Source: Eubacterium sp. OM08-24
Lineage (GTDB): Bacteria > Bacillota > Clostridia > Oscillospirales > Acutalibacteraceae
DNA length: 64,000 bases
Assembly: GCF_003438075.1 (NCBI RefSeq)
Contig: NZ_QSTA01000003.1
Span: 165,954 to 229,953, forward strand
Direction: 5' to 3'
How positions within the stretch are numbered: the first letter of the stretch is position 1; each line of letters starts with the position of its first letter. A program made the translations under genes and the position numbers. A model generated the notes under the pieces. The model did no database searches. It saw only the letters and a program-made list of their open reading frames with translations, and had not been told where the DNA came from. Positions 54,719-63,613 of the stretch are shown here, one piece after another.

Positions 54719-55277
54719 TAATCAAGTTGGTTTTTATTATTTAGACAAAAAAAGAACTCAAAGTATAATTAAGAAGACAGGGTACCAATTACCCTGGAGA
54801 CTTAATAACTTGAGTTCCAATATCATTATACGCAAAATTGATAGCAATGTCAACAAAAAAATTACCCAAAGTAAGCAGTTTGTAAGGTGGTTTGGTGATT
54901 GGCAGAATAAGCCGAAAACTGCAAGCAAGGTTGTAGACGGCAACGGTGAGCCTCTTGTAGTGTATCACCAGACGGGATTTAATAAAAGAAGCAATAGCTT
55001 TAGAGAATAATAATCAGGTTGGTTTTTATTATTTAGACAAAAAAAGAACTCGAAGTATAATTAAGCATGAAGGGTACCAATTACCCAGTATACTTAATAA
55101 CTCGAGTTCCAATATTATTGTACGCAAAATTGATAGCAATGTCAACAAAAAAATTAAAAAAATTACCCAAAGTAAGCAGTTTGTAAGGTGGTTTGGTGAT
55201 TGGCAGAATAAGCCGAAAACTGCAAGCAAGGTTGTGGACGGCAACGGTGAGCCTCTTGTAGTGTATCACCAGACGGG
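54685..55277 (+). repeat. Tandem duplication, two extra copies of a 292/301-bp unit
   Basis: Unit 54685-54976 (292 bp) and unit 54977-55277 (301 bp; 9-bp ATTAAAAAA insertion) both start ATTTAATAAAAGAAGCAATA and end TATCACCAGACGGG. Each codes AIALENNNQVGFYYLDKKRT and later SKQFVRWFGDWQNKPKTA. Neither length is a multiple of three, so each added copy shifts the frame. Confidence 0.85.
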
Positions 55278-56694
55278 AAATGATTTTACAGTATTTGATA
55301 CTAAGCATACCGGTGCGGGTGAGTTTGACAGCGAAATGCCGACAGGAATATTTATGAAGCCGACAAGTGATAATATTGGGCTTAGAGGAAACAAGCAAAT
55401 GGCTTTGTATGCAAATATTCGCAATCCGCTGACTGTAAATAACAGGGCGGAGCTTGTGAGGTTTTACGAAAAGAATATTGACGGATACAAAGAAGCAAGA
55501 GAGAATATAAACGATATTGACAGTGAGTATGAGGCAAGCAAAAAGGCAAAGTCGCTTATTGATGACTATTTCAGAAGCAGTAATTATGACGGCGTGATTG
55601 TAAACAATGATGTCGGCAGCTTTGGCAGGAGCACAAAAACATATATTGCATTTGAGAACACTCAGGTTAAATCTGCAACGGATAACATTGGAACTTTTGA
55701 CGGAAAAAATCCTGATATAAGGTATTCGATTGATGATACGATTCAGAGTGAAAAGTATGATAACCTTGAAACTCTTGATGATAAAGAAATCAAGGTGTAT
55801 AATAAGCGTGGATGGGCATATGGATTGTTTAACAGGGAAGACATGAAGCTGCTCAACGAAAAATTCAGTGAATTAGACAGACACTTAAACAGCAGGACAG
55901 ATAATATGCTTGCTGACGGTACAAGAATTGTTGAGGTAAACAACAAAATTGTGTCGATTGGAGGAACATATAATGATCCTGAAATTTACAGTGTGCTTCT
56001 TATTAATGCTGAAAATGAAACATATGCAGAATATATAAAAGGAGATGTGTTTGATGAAATCAAATGCAGAAAATGTAACAATGTTGGAATGCTTGAAGAA
56101 ATCTTCAGAACTGTTGAATTTGTGCAAGGAAAAGAAGATGCCAGATTCTATAATTCGTTTGATTATAGATATAAAAAGGGGCGAAGGGATTCAGGGGAGA
56201 GAGCAACGCTACCAGGCGATTTTAGCCGTTACGGATATAATAAAGAAAGCAACATCAGAGGAACAAGTGATGCAAATGCTAAAGGAGAAGTATCCGCAGT
56301 ACAGTTAGATGAAGATACCTCCGACATAAAGTACGCAACAGACGATACCCTGAATGATTGGCTTGATGATGAAAGCACACCGCAGGGAATTGACTACGAA
56401 AAAGTAGTTGAAAAAAATCCTGTAATAGCAGTAGCGAAAATATATAAAAGTGCGGCACAAACTGCAAAGAGCGGACTTGCACAGGGAAAGAATGTAAAAC
56501 TTGATGAGAAAGAATACCTAAGAATTGCCGGAAGTATAATGCAGACATACGGTATAAAAGGCAAGTATAACCCTAATTACAAGAAAGAGCTTGCAAGTCA
56601 ACTTAAGAATTTTGTTGACAGCATAGGAAAGAAAGATGCGAATTTTACAGATTTATTTGAGGAACTGGTAAATGACTGCAAGGGCGGTATTTGA
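54961..56694 (+). pseudogene. Truncated polyvalent protein with ADP-ribosyltransferase-type domain
   Basis: The frame is open from a stop at 54958 to 56694, with GTG at 55234 the first possible start and no ribosome binding site. Domains: SKQFVRWFGDWQ, VVYHQTGNDFTVFD, YDGVIVNNDVGSFG and VKSATDNIGTFDGKNPDIRY, the signature of ART-PolyVal domains in phage and ICE proteins. A region with RGWAYGLFNREDMKLL and a helical C-terminal part follow, ending at EELVNDCKGGI. I infer the 3' half of a large mobile-element protein left next to the tRNA gene. GC and codon use are lower than in nearby housekeeping genes. Confidence 0.65.
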
Positions 56695-56769
56695 AAATGG
56701 TTGGCTTAATTAGATTTTTAATTTTCCGCTTGCCTTATGCAAAGCAAACAGAAACGCTACACATACACA

Positions 56770-56809
56770 AAAGCCTGAGTGCATACCACAATCGGTGCAC
56801 TCAGGCTTT
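56770..56809 (-). terminator. Terminator of the SDR gene
   Basis: Stem AAAGCCTGAGTGCA/TGCACTCAGGCTTT; minus-strand exit TTTTGTG. Confidence 0.85.
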
Positions 56810-56820
56810 GCTATTCCTAT

Positions 56821-57558
56821 TTATATAATAAAACCGCCGTTTACTCCGAGAATTTGACCTGTAATGAATTTGGCTTTATCGGAGCATAAAAACAGCGCCG
56901 CATCTGCAATATCCTGTGGCTGACCGAGGGTATTAAGCGGAGTTTCCTCTTTCAGCTCGTTTACGGTCTGCTCATCAAAGCATTTCATCATATCGGTCAT
57001 AACAACACCGGGAGCAATGCAGTTTACACGAATCTGCGACAAGCCTACTTCCTTTGCAAGCGCCTTTGTAAGACCGATAACTCCTGCCTTTGCCGCACTG
57101 TAATGCACCTCGCAAGACGCACCCACCTGCCCCCACATTGAGCTGATATTAAGAATTACACCGCTATGATTTTTAATCATAAAGCGCTTTAAAACCTCTC
57201 GGCAACAGTAAAAAACGCCGTCAAGATTTGTGCCAATCATTTTATGCCAATCGTCATCTGTAATATCGGTGAATAATTTTTGCTGAGCAATTCCGGCATT
57301 ATTAATAAGCACATCAACATTACCAAGCTTAGCCGCTATAAAATCAAACATCTTCTCCACTTCTTGCGATGAGGAAACATCGGCTTTAACCGCCAAGGCT
57401 GTCACATTAAATTTCTCTTGAATTTTATTAGCAAGCGAAATTGCCTTTTTACTGTTGTGATTATACTGCAAAACCACATTGTAGTTATTGCTTGCAAAGG
57501 CAAGAGCGATAGCTGAGCCTATACCGCCCGATGCACCTGTAATTACGGCTGTTTTCAT
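56821..57558 (-). CDS. Short-chain dehydrogenase, FabG-like
   Basis: 245 residues, a classical SDR: NAD(P) loop TGASGGIGSAIAL, DVLINNAGIAQ, catalytic Ser in NISSMWGQVG and the YxxxK motif in HYSAAKAGVIGLTKA. The C-terminal ITGQILGVNGGFII matches 3-oxoacyl-ACP reductases. It is not in a fatty-acid cluster here, so it may be a FabG paralogue with another substrate. Single gene with its own terminator. Confidence 0.85.
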   Translation of the reverse strand: MKTAVITGASGGIGSAIALAFASNNYNVVLQYNHNSKKAISLANKIQEKFNVTALAVKADVSSSQEVEKMFDFIAAKLGNVDVLINNAGIAQQKLFTDITDDDWHKMIGTNLDGVFYCCREVLKRFMIKNHSGVILNISSMWGQVGASCEVHYSAAKAGVIGLTKALAKEVGLSQIRVNCIAPGVVMTDMMKCFDEQTVNELKEETPLNTLGQPQDIADAALFLCSDKAKFITGQILGVNGGFII

Positions 57559-57684
57559 AATTATATCTCCAAACTTTAGATTTATTACAGATAATTATAT
57601 CATCAGAAAAGATAATTTACAATAAAACTTTGTGTGCGTTGCCCACAGCTACAACTTTTAACTTCTTGTTTAGCAAAATTAAAA

Positions 57685-57712
57685 ATCTCCGTCGCAACTC
57701 TGCAACGGAGAT
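57685..57712 (-). terminator. Terminator of the ATP-grasp gene
   Basis: Stem ATCTCCGT/ACGGAGAT, extended by GCAA/TTGC-type pairs, then TTTTTAATTTT on the minus strand. Confidence 0.75.
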
Positions 57713-57721
57713 AAAATATAT

Positions 57722-58735
57722 TTATATTCCTTTAACATACTGTCTGAGTGTCGGCAAAAAGCCGATTTTATCGGGTGCCTGCAAGGGCATTTGCGGAAAT
57801 GCGTCGTGTCCCGGCATATTGTTTGCCTCGATAAACAAAGGCCCATCCTCTGCAATGGCAACATCCCAGCCGATATAACCCAGCTGCGGAAGTTTCAGCG
57901 CTGCCTCTCGACACATTTGCATTGACTCCTCCCAATACGGGATTTGATAGCCTTTTATTACACAGCCGGAACGGGGGTGCTTTTCGTATACATTTCTCTG
58001 CTTGTCGCAAGCCGGAAATGCAATTTTGCCCGTTTCCATATCTATCGGCGAATACATACCGCCGGCATTAATATTATCAACAGGTCGGTCGCTGTTACCC
58101 ATACGAATACATGCATAAACGGTGTTTGCCCTGCCCTCCGACAAAATCGTGTAAACTCGAATTGTGTTTACCGATTCGGGATTAATTCTGCTCATATCGG
58201 GGTGTTGCTTAACAACCTCTTCAACAATGCTGATCTGCCTTTTTTTCAGCTCGTCATACATATCGTCAAGTGTGTTGAAGTCGGCTTTTTTCAGCTTATC
58301 CACACCCTCGCCGCAGCACAAATCGTCAGGCTTGCAAATAATTTCGTCAAACTCCTGCATAAAATCAATAAACTCGCTTTTACTGCATTTAGCAAAATTC
58401 AGCCACTTACGGTGGAGATACTCGCCGAACATAGTGTAAAATTCCGTTTTATTATCAAGAATATGATAATAGCTTGAGTTGTTAAGGAGTTTTACAAGAG
58501 AATTATTTATACCTCTTGTAACAAAGGTTGCCCTTTGCTCGCTGTTGAGATTATAAAACTCGCAAAGCAGATAATCCTTGTAGCCTGCGCCGTATTTAAA
58601 TCCGCAAGACACAATATCTGCCAAAATAGCAGCTCTCGGCTTGCCCGAAAGCTTATGCACCTGCTTTACAGTATCAAAAAGTGCACTGTAATCCATATGT
58701 GCAATACATCTTATTATATAACCAAGCTTTCCCAT
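57722..58735 (-). CDS. Sugar-transfer associated ATP-grasp protein
   Basis: 337 residues. The C-terminal two thirds match the ATPgrasp_ST fold: SVNTIRVYTILSEGRANTVY, DNINAGGMYSPIDMETGKI, and the metal-binding end LFIEANNMPGHDAFQ-like segment (FIEANNMPGHDAFP). Such proteins are found in polysaccharide and teichoic-acid loci and probably ligate or modify a cell-surface component. No sugar-polymer genes are adjacent. It lies on the same strand as the SDR gene, 163 bp upstream of it. Confidence 0.8.
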   Translation of the reverse strand: MGKLGYIIRCIAHMDYSALFDTVKQVHKLSGKPRAAILADIVSCGFKYGAGYKDYLLCEFYNLNSEQRATFVTRGINNSLVKLLNNSSYYHILDNKTEFYTMFGEYLHRKWLNFAKCSKSEFIDFMQEFDEIICKPDDLCCGEGVDKLKKADFNTLDDMYDELKKRQISIVEEVVKQHPDMSRINPESVNTIRVYTILSEGRANTVYACIRMGNSDRPVDNINAGGMYSPIDMETGKIAFPACDKQRNVYEKHPRSGCVIKGYQIPYWEESMQMCREAALKLPQLGYIGWDVAIAEDGPLFIEANNMPGHDAFPQMPLQAPDKIGFLPTLRQYVKGI

Positions 58736-58901
58736 CAGAAAACTCCTTCTCCATTTTCAAATTGTTAAAAACTTGTATCTAAATAATTACCGTTTAGTAA
58801 CCATTTTAAAGGTTATATTACAAAATGTCAATAGAGATTTTGTGTTTTGTTTATGAAAGTTTTGAAAACAATTCATCAAAAAAGTATTAATATAAAAAGA
58901 A

Positions 58902-58932
58902 AAACGGCGGATTCATCATAAATCCGCCGTTT
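58902..58932 (-). terminator. Terminator of the zinc-ribbon gene
   Basis: Perfect 12-bp stem AAACGGCGGATT/AATCCGCCGTTT; minus-strand exit TTTTCTTTTT. Confidence 0.85.
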
Positions 58933-59018
58933 CTTACAGCTTAAAAAATATACAAACTATATTGGTTTTAAAACAATGCCTTTTAAAATCGCTATAATAA
59001 ATATAAGTCTGTCTGTTA

Positions 59019-59288
59019 TTACTTTCTCTTTGCAAAACAATCGCTGCAATAGTAAGCCTTGCCTTCCATTGGCTTGAAAGGAATCTTTGCAACGCCGCCG
59101 CACTCTGCGCAAGTTGTTTCAAAAAGCTCACGGGCCGGTTTAGCTGCATTTTTGCGAGCCTGTCTGCAAGCCTTGCAACGCTGTGGCTCATTTACAAAAC
59201 CTTTTTCAGCATAAAACTCCTGCTCGCCAGCTGTGAAAACAAATTCATTTCCACATTCTTTACATACTAATGTCTTATCTTCGTACAT
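59019..59288 (-). CDS. Double zinc-ribbon protein
   Basis: 89 residues with two four-Cys sites: C9/C12 with C38/C41, and C60/C63 with C81/C84. The first half (LVCKECGNEFVFTAGEQEFY) is the zf-trcl type, usually linked with transcription or stress; the second half (TTCAECGGVAKIPFKP) is the CxxC_CXXC type. Likely a small nucleic-acid or protein-binding factor in the cytoplasm. It lies just downstream of a sigma-factor gene, on the same strand. Confidence 0.85.
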   Translation of the reverse strand: MYEDKTLVCKECGNEFVFTAGEQEFYAEKGFVNEPQRCKACRQARKNAAKPARELFETTCAECGGVAKIPFKPMEGKAYYCSDCFAKRK

Positions 59289-59354
59289 TGTTTTTTACCT
59301 CACTTTTGTACTGTATAGTTTTTGCCCTTTTGCGGAGTTGCACCGCTCAATCTT

Positions 59355-59942
59355 TTAAGGACAGATATGTAAGGAAATTTTCTTTTTTGCTCTTTGCAGT
59401 GCATTGTCGGCTGACTTTGCGGTTATACATAGCTTTTCTGCGATTTCAGCATAGCTTAAACCGCCGCAATACATCATAAGCACCCTGTACTCCCTATCCG
59501 AAAGCAGCTCCCTCAGCTTACCGAACAGCAACGAGAAATGCTCCTTTGCAATCATAAGCTCTTCGGGGTTTGTATGCTCGCCCTCAAGCTCCTCGGTACT
59601 TTCTTCAAGTGAAACTATGCTTGCGCTCGGCACTGCCTTTTGCGCCTTTGCCTTGCGCACAATAGAAATAAATCTGCGCTCCACCACAATGTCAACATAG
59701 CTTTTAAAAGAAGTCTTCTGGGCAATGTCAAAGGTGCGGCAAGCACTTAAAAGACCCATAAGCCCTTCCTGCACAAAATCATTTCGCTCGTAGCCGTCAG
59801 CAGAATATTTATTAGCCAAAAAGCCAATATTTCGCAAATATCTCAAGGTGAGCACATCAAAAGCGCTGTCGTTTCCGCTTTTTACAAGCACCGCAAGCTC
59901 TGCGTCTGAAAGCTCAGTAAGATTTTTTAACGACTCAGACAC
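59355..59942 (-). CDS. Sigma-70 family RNA polymerase sigma factor (SigH/ECF-like)
   Basis: 195 residues. Region 2 contains FDVLTLRYLRNIGFLANKY and NDFVQEGLMGLLSACRTFD, and region 4 contains LSDREYRVLMMYCGGLSYAE with a helix-turn-helix (IAEKLCITAKSADNALQRAK). The layout and the region 2 DxxQEG motif resemble the SigH group of Clostridia rather than a true ECF factor. No anti-sigma gene is adjacent. The zinc-ribbon gene follows 66 bp downstream. Confidence 0.88.
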   Translation of the reverse strand: MSESLKNLTELSDAELAVLVKSGNDSAFDVLTLRYLRNIGFLANKYSADGYERNDFVQEGLMGLLSACRTFDIAQKTSFKSYVDIVVERRFISIVRKAKAQKAVPSASIVSLEESTEELEGEHTNPEELMIAKEHFSLLFGKLRELLSDREYRVLMMYCGGLSYAEIAEKLCITAKSADNALQRAKKKISLHICP

Positions 59943-60149
59943 ACACTCACCTCAAAAGACTATTCCTTATATTAAATAATAACCGATTTGCTTTTATTTG
60001 TCAATAACAAAATAAATATTTTCCGTAATTTTTTTTAATCATGCCGACAATAATTGTGCAGATTTTACATATTTTACTGTATTTTGACTTGTAAGCAATC
60101 TTATAAAATGGTATAATATTATTTAAACTTTACAGAAGAGGTGCTTAAA

Positions 60150-61679
60150 ATGGTTGTGAAAATTAACAGTTTTGGTCTTATGGGAATGGACAGCTACCCC
60201 GTTGAGGTTGAGGGCGCAATCAACAAGGGGTTTCCTGCCTTTGATATGGTAGGTCTGCCCGATGCGGCGGTAAAAGAAAGTCGTGACCGAGTTAAAAGTG
60301 CCATGAAAAACTGCGGTTTTCCGTTTCCGACCGCCCACATAACAATTAACCTTGCACCTGCCGATATAAAAAAAGAAGGACCTATATACGATCTGCCGAT
60401 TCTCATAGCCGTTCTCAAGATGACGGGCGCTGTGGTTGCCGAGCTATCCGACTCGGCTTTCTTGGGCGAACTATCCCTCGGCGGCGATGTGCGCCCGATT
60501 AACGGCGTACTTCCTATGGTGATAAAGGCTCGTGAGCTTGGCTATAAAAAAATCTATGTTCCCGTTGCAAACAGCGCTGAGGGTGCGGTGGTTGACGGAA
60601 TAGAAGTATATCCTGTTGAAAATATTTTACAGCTGCTATCCCATTTAAGCGGTGACAAGCCAATCTCCCCTGCCGTTGCAGAAATTGAGGACAAAAGCAA
60701 AGCTGCGCAGTTTATTCCTGATTTTTCGCAGGTAAAAGGTCAGGCAGAGGTAAAACGAGCATTGGAAATTGCAGCCGCAGGCGGACACAATATTTTGCTT
60801 ATCGGTCCTCCCGGCTCAGGCAAAAGTATGCTTGCAAAGCGTATTCCTTCTATTCTGCCAGATATGACATTTGACGAAATGATAGAAACCACAAAAATAC
60901 ATTCTATTGCTGGTCTGCTCGACAAAAACGGACTTGTACGCACCCGTCCTTTCCGTTCGCCGCACCATACCGTAACAGCGGTAGCACTCGGCGGTGGCGG
61001 TACGGGAACAGTTCGACCGGGTGAAGTATCGCTTGCCCATAACGGTGTGCTTTTTCTTGACGAGCTGCCTGAATTTTCGAGAATGTCGCTTGAGGTGCTC
61101 CGCCAGCCGATTGAGGACGGAAAAATCACAATTTCCCGTTCGCACGGAAGTTATACTTACCCCTGCACCGTTATGCTTGTTGCGGCAATGAACCCTTGCC
61201 CATGCGGATATTTTAATGATCCGTCGGGCAAATGCACCTGCACACCGCAAAAGATACATAATTATCTTAACAAAATCAGTGGCCCTTTGCTCGACCGATT
61301 TGATATTCACTGCGAGGTATCGGCGGTGAAATTTGACGAGCTGAGGGATAAGGAACAAACCGAACCGTCTGCCGAAATTAAAAAGCGAGTTGATAAGGCA
61401 AGGCAGATTCAATCCGAACGCTACAAAGGCACAAGCACAAGCTGCAACGCAAACATCAATGCCGACCAATTTGAAAAAGTGTGCGTTATTGATGACGAGG
61501 CAGAGCAAATGCTGAGAGGAGCGTTTGAAAGTATGGGAATGACCGCAAGAGCCTACGACCGAGTGCTAAAGGTTGCAAGGACGATTGCCGATCTCGACAA
61601 CAGCGAAGTCATTAAATCAGACCATATCCTTGAGGCTGTGCAGTACCGCAGTTTGGACAGAAAGTATTGGGGAAAATGA
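60150..61679 (+). CDS. YifB/ComM family Mg-chelatase-like AAA ATPase
   Basis: 509 residues from ATG at 60150, with GAGGTG upstream; the GTG at 60141 lies within that site. N-terminal Lon-like domain (FDMVGLPDAAVKESRDRVKS), Walker A GPPGSGKSMLAKR, Walker B VLFLDELPEFSR and C-terminal Mg_chelatase_C (ARAYDRVLKVARTIADL). In other bacteria ComM/YifB is a helicase that aids branch migration during natural transformation. The 3' part (61193-61573) is duplicated at 63614-64000, with a serine-recombinase tail and cargo between. Confidence 0.93.
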   Translation: MVVKINSFGLMGMDSYPVEVEGAINKGFPAFDMVGLPDAAVKESRDRVKSAMKNCGFPFPTAHITINLAPADIKKEGPIYDLPILIAVLKMTGAVVAELSDSAFLGELSLGGDVRPINGVLPMVIKARELGYKKIYVPVANSAEGAVVDGIEVYPVENILQLLSHLSGDKPISPAVAEIEDKSKAAQFIPDFSQVKGQAEVKRALEIAAAGGHNILLIGPPGSGKSMLAKRIPSILPDMTFDEMIETTKIHSIAGLLDKNGLVRTRPFRSPHHTVTAVALGGGGTGTVRPGEVSLAHNGVLFLDELPEFSRMSLEVLRQPIEDGKITISRSHGSYTYPCTVMLVAAMNPCPCGYFNDPSGKCTCTPQKIHNYLNKISGPLLDRFDIHCEVSAVKFDELRDKEQTEPSAEIKKRVDKARQIQSERYKGTSTSCNANINADQFEKVCVIDDEAEQMLRGAFESMGMTARAYDRVLKVARTIADLDNSEVIKSDHILEAVQYRSLDRKYWGK

Positions 61680-61738
61680 TTTTCGGTTATAAAATTCAGA
61701 TTGGATAATAAAAATTGTCTGACTGAATCGCAGATCAG

Positions 61739-62050
61739 ATGCAGACAGCCATAGCGGAGAACAGCCGGATGGCACTTGAACAGAATGGATATGAGAGAAG
61801 ATATGCTGACCTTACCGAAAGGTACAATACCATCAAAGCAGATTATGACAAGATTTCAGGACAGATTGAAAGCAAAAAGGCTCAGAGGGAATTATTCAAG
61901 GGCTTCATCCGGGCATTGGAAAAGCAGGGGGCTTTAGTAGAAGAATTTGATGAGGGACTTTGGAGCAGCCTTGTTCAGGAAGTGGTGGTAAAGTCAAAGG
62001 ATGATATACTATTCATCTTTAAGAACGGATTTAAGATAAAAACGAGATAA
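61739..62050 (+). pseudogene. C-terminal fragment of a large serine recombinase
   Basis: 103 codons; an in-frame stop lies just upstream (61724). The sequence YADLTERYNTIKADYDKISG, then KKAQRELFKGFIRALEKQ, and FDEGLWSSLVQEVVVKSKDD is the coiled-coil and last domain of large serine recombinases of the Tn4451/ICE type. The catalytic and zinc domains are absent. It marks a decayed integrative element inside the yifB region. Confidence 0.75.
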
Positions 62051-62339
62051 ATTAAATCCTGATTTGACACATATTATAATAGAAGAAAAAATTCAGAAAT
62101 TTGATAATAAAAGGTCGTATTCGTCAGTAACCATCGGGCTTGACGGGTTTAACCTTTTATATTGCAGAAATATAACATAAAATGGATATGCGAATCTGCC
62201 GATATAAGGTATAATAAGTGTGTTGAGTTTTACAAATCGGAATTGACAGAGCTCTTTGAGCGAGGGATGATTCTTGTCCGATGGGCAAGAAGATGGGAGC
62301 AAGATACAGAAAAATTGGGATTTGTTTATGAGGTGACTT
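62051..62339 (+). other. Gap with only a doubtful short frame
   Basis: A 64-codon frame (62162-62356, ending RWEQDTEKLGFVYEVTYGYKD) overlaps the next gene by 17 nt. It starts at TTG with no ribosome binding site and is probably not a gene, or is a remnant. AAAAGGT/ACCTTTT (62107-62157) could form a long stem. Confidence 0.35.
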
Positions 62340-63395
62340 ATGGATATAAAGATTGAAAACGGCAAAATCATTTTTAGCGAGAATAATATTAAATATTCTT
62401 TTGATGCTCACGGAGAGTATCCTCGTCCGTCAATAATGCCTGCAATCAGCGTTGGTGGAAAGCATTTGTCAAACAGAAGCGAGGATATAAAAATCGAAAA
62501 GCATACAGCCGTTCAGGACATTGCTATCGGAAATAATATGGCTGCATGGTATACTCAGGAATTTCTGCCCGACGGAGCCGATTACAAGTTAAGCAAAAAA
62601 GCAAGCATATATATTGGAGATTTCTCTACGGGAAAAGAAAAGCTGATATATAAAGGTGAATGTTACGGTGATCTTTGCTTTTACGAAAACGATTTGTTTT
62701 TCAATATAGGCAACAAAGTTGCTGTATATCACTTAAACAGCGGAGAATCCGAAGTATTGTTCAAGCATTCAGGCATCAAGAAAAGCGGCATAGACTTGCA
62801 TATTACGCCAAAGCGTATCTTTTTTCAGCACTGGACACATAGTAATAACAATACAATGTGGTATGACCGTGAAACACAAAAACTTATCAATCCGCATTTT
62901 GATGGATCTGTTATGTTTTTCCTTGATGATGAAACAATTATCTACAAAGGTCTTAATCATACCTGGATTTATGATACTAATTCTATGAAAAAGAAATGTT
63001 TTTTCAGTAATAAAGACCGTAATAAGATAATTGAAATGGTAGGAATGTTTTTTGATATCCCTAAAGAACATATTAATAAATATACTTCTTCTTGGACAAA
63101 AATAGAGCTCAACGGTTTTGAGAATGGCAGATTATATTTTAAATGTTTCCTTGACTATTTTGAAGAAAGCTCTTCTTTTGAAGATGACCAAAGAAATTGT
63201 CATTCATTGGGGCTTCCATCAATAGCTCAAACGCAGATATCCTGCGATCTTTCCGGAAAAAACATTATAATAGAAGCAGACAAATCTGACATCGTAATTG
63301 AAGAAAAGCCATATAACACACTCCACATGGAGAAATTCGATTTCACAATGGTTACAAAAAAGGCTTTTCGCGACAAACAAGAAATTAACGAATAA
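62340..63395 (+). CDS. Hypothetical cargo protein, possibly beta-propeller
   Basis: 351 residues, no signal or membrane segment. Many short strands with aromatic/Gly turns (GNNMAAWYTQEFLPDGADYK, KKASIYIGDFSTGKEKLIYK, CFYENDLFFNIGNKVAVYHL) repeat at about 40-residue intervals, which suggests a WD40- or YncE-like propeller. No family recognised. It lies between the recombinase tail and the second yifB copy, so it is probably cargo of the former element. The stretch 63396-63475 after it holds nothing clear. Confidence 0.6.
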   Translation: MDIKIENGKIIFSENNIKYSFDAHGEYPRPSIMPAISVGGKHLSNRSEDIKIEKHTAVQDIAIGNNMAAWYTQEFLPDGADYKLSKKASIYIGDFSTGKEKLIYKGECYGDLCFYENDLFFNIGNKVAVYHLNSGESEVLFKHSGIKKSGIDLHITPKRIFFQHWTHSNNNTMWYDRETQKLINPHFDGSVMFFLDDETIIYKGLNHTWIYDTNSMKKKCFFSNKDRNKIIEMVGMFFDIPKEHINKYTSSWTKIELNGFENGRLYFKCFLDYFEESSSFEDDQRNCHSLGLPSIAQTQISCDLSGKNIIIEADKSDIVIEEKPYNTLHMEKFDFTMVTKKAFRDKQEINE

Positions 63396-63476
63396 TCTAT
63401 TGGTTGTTTATCATAGTGATAAATTCAAGTTTGTCGGGCTGACGAGATACAGAAAACTAGATAACAATAATCAACA

Positions 63477-63512
63477 GGCAGGTGGTCTTGTAACGAGACC
63501 GTCTGCCTTCTT
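63477..63512 (+). terminator. Terminator after the cargo gene
   Basis: GGCAGgTGGTCT-loop-GAGACCgtcTGCC followed by TTCTTTT. Confidence 0.6.
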
Positions 63513-63537
63513 TTATGCCTGCAAGTGCCATTTCTCA

Positions 63538-63572
63538 AGGGGTGTTCAAATGAACCCCCTTTGAACACCCCT
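63538..63572. repeat. Perfect inverted repeat near the yifB junction
   Basis: AGGGGTGTTCAAA-N9-TTTGAACACCCCT, a 13-bp perfect stem with no T-run, about 40 bp before the second yifB copy. Possible recombination or transfer-related site; unproven. Confidence 0.55.
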
Positions 63573-63613
63573 AGGGGAAATAAGGTTAAATTGTATCAAG
63601 TTCAGTGTTCCAA

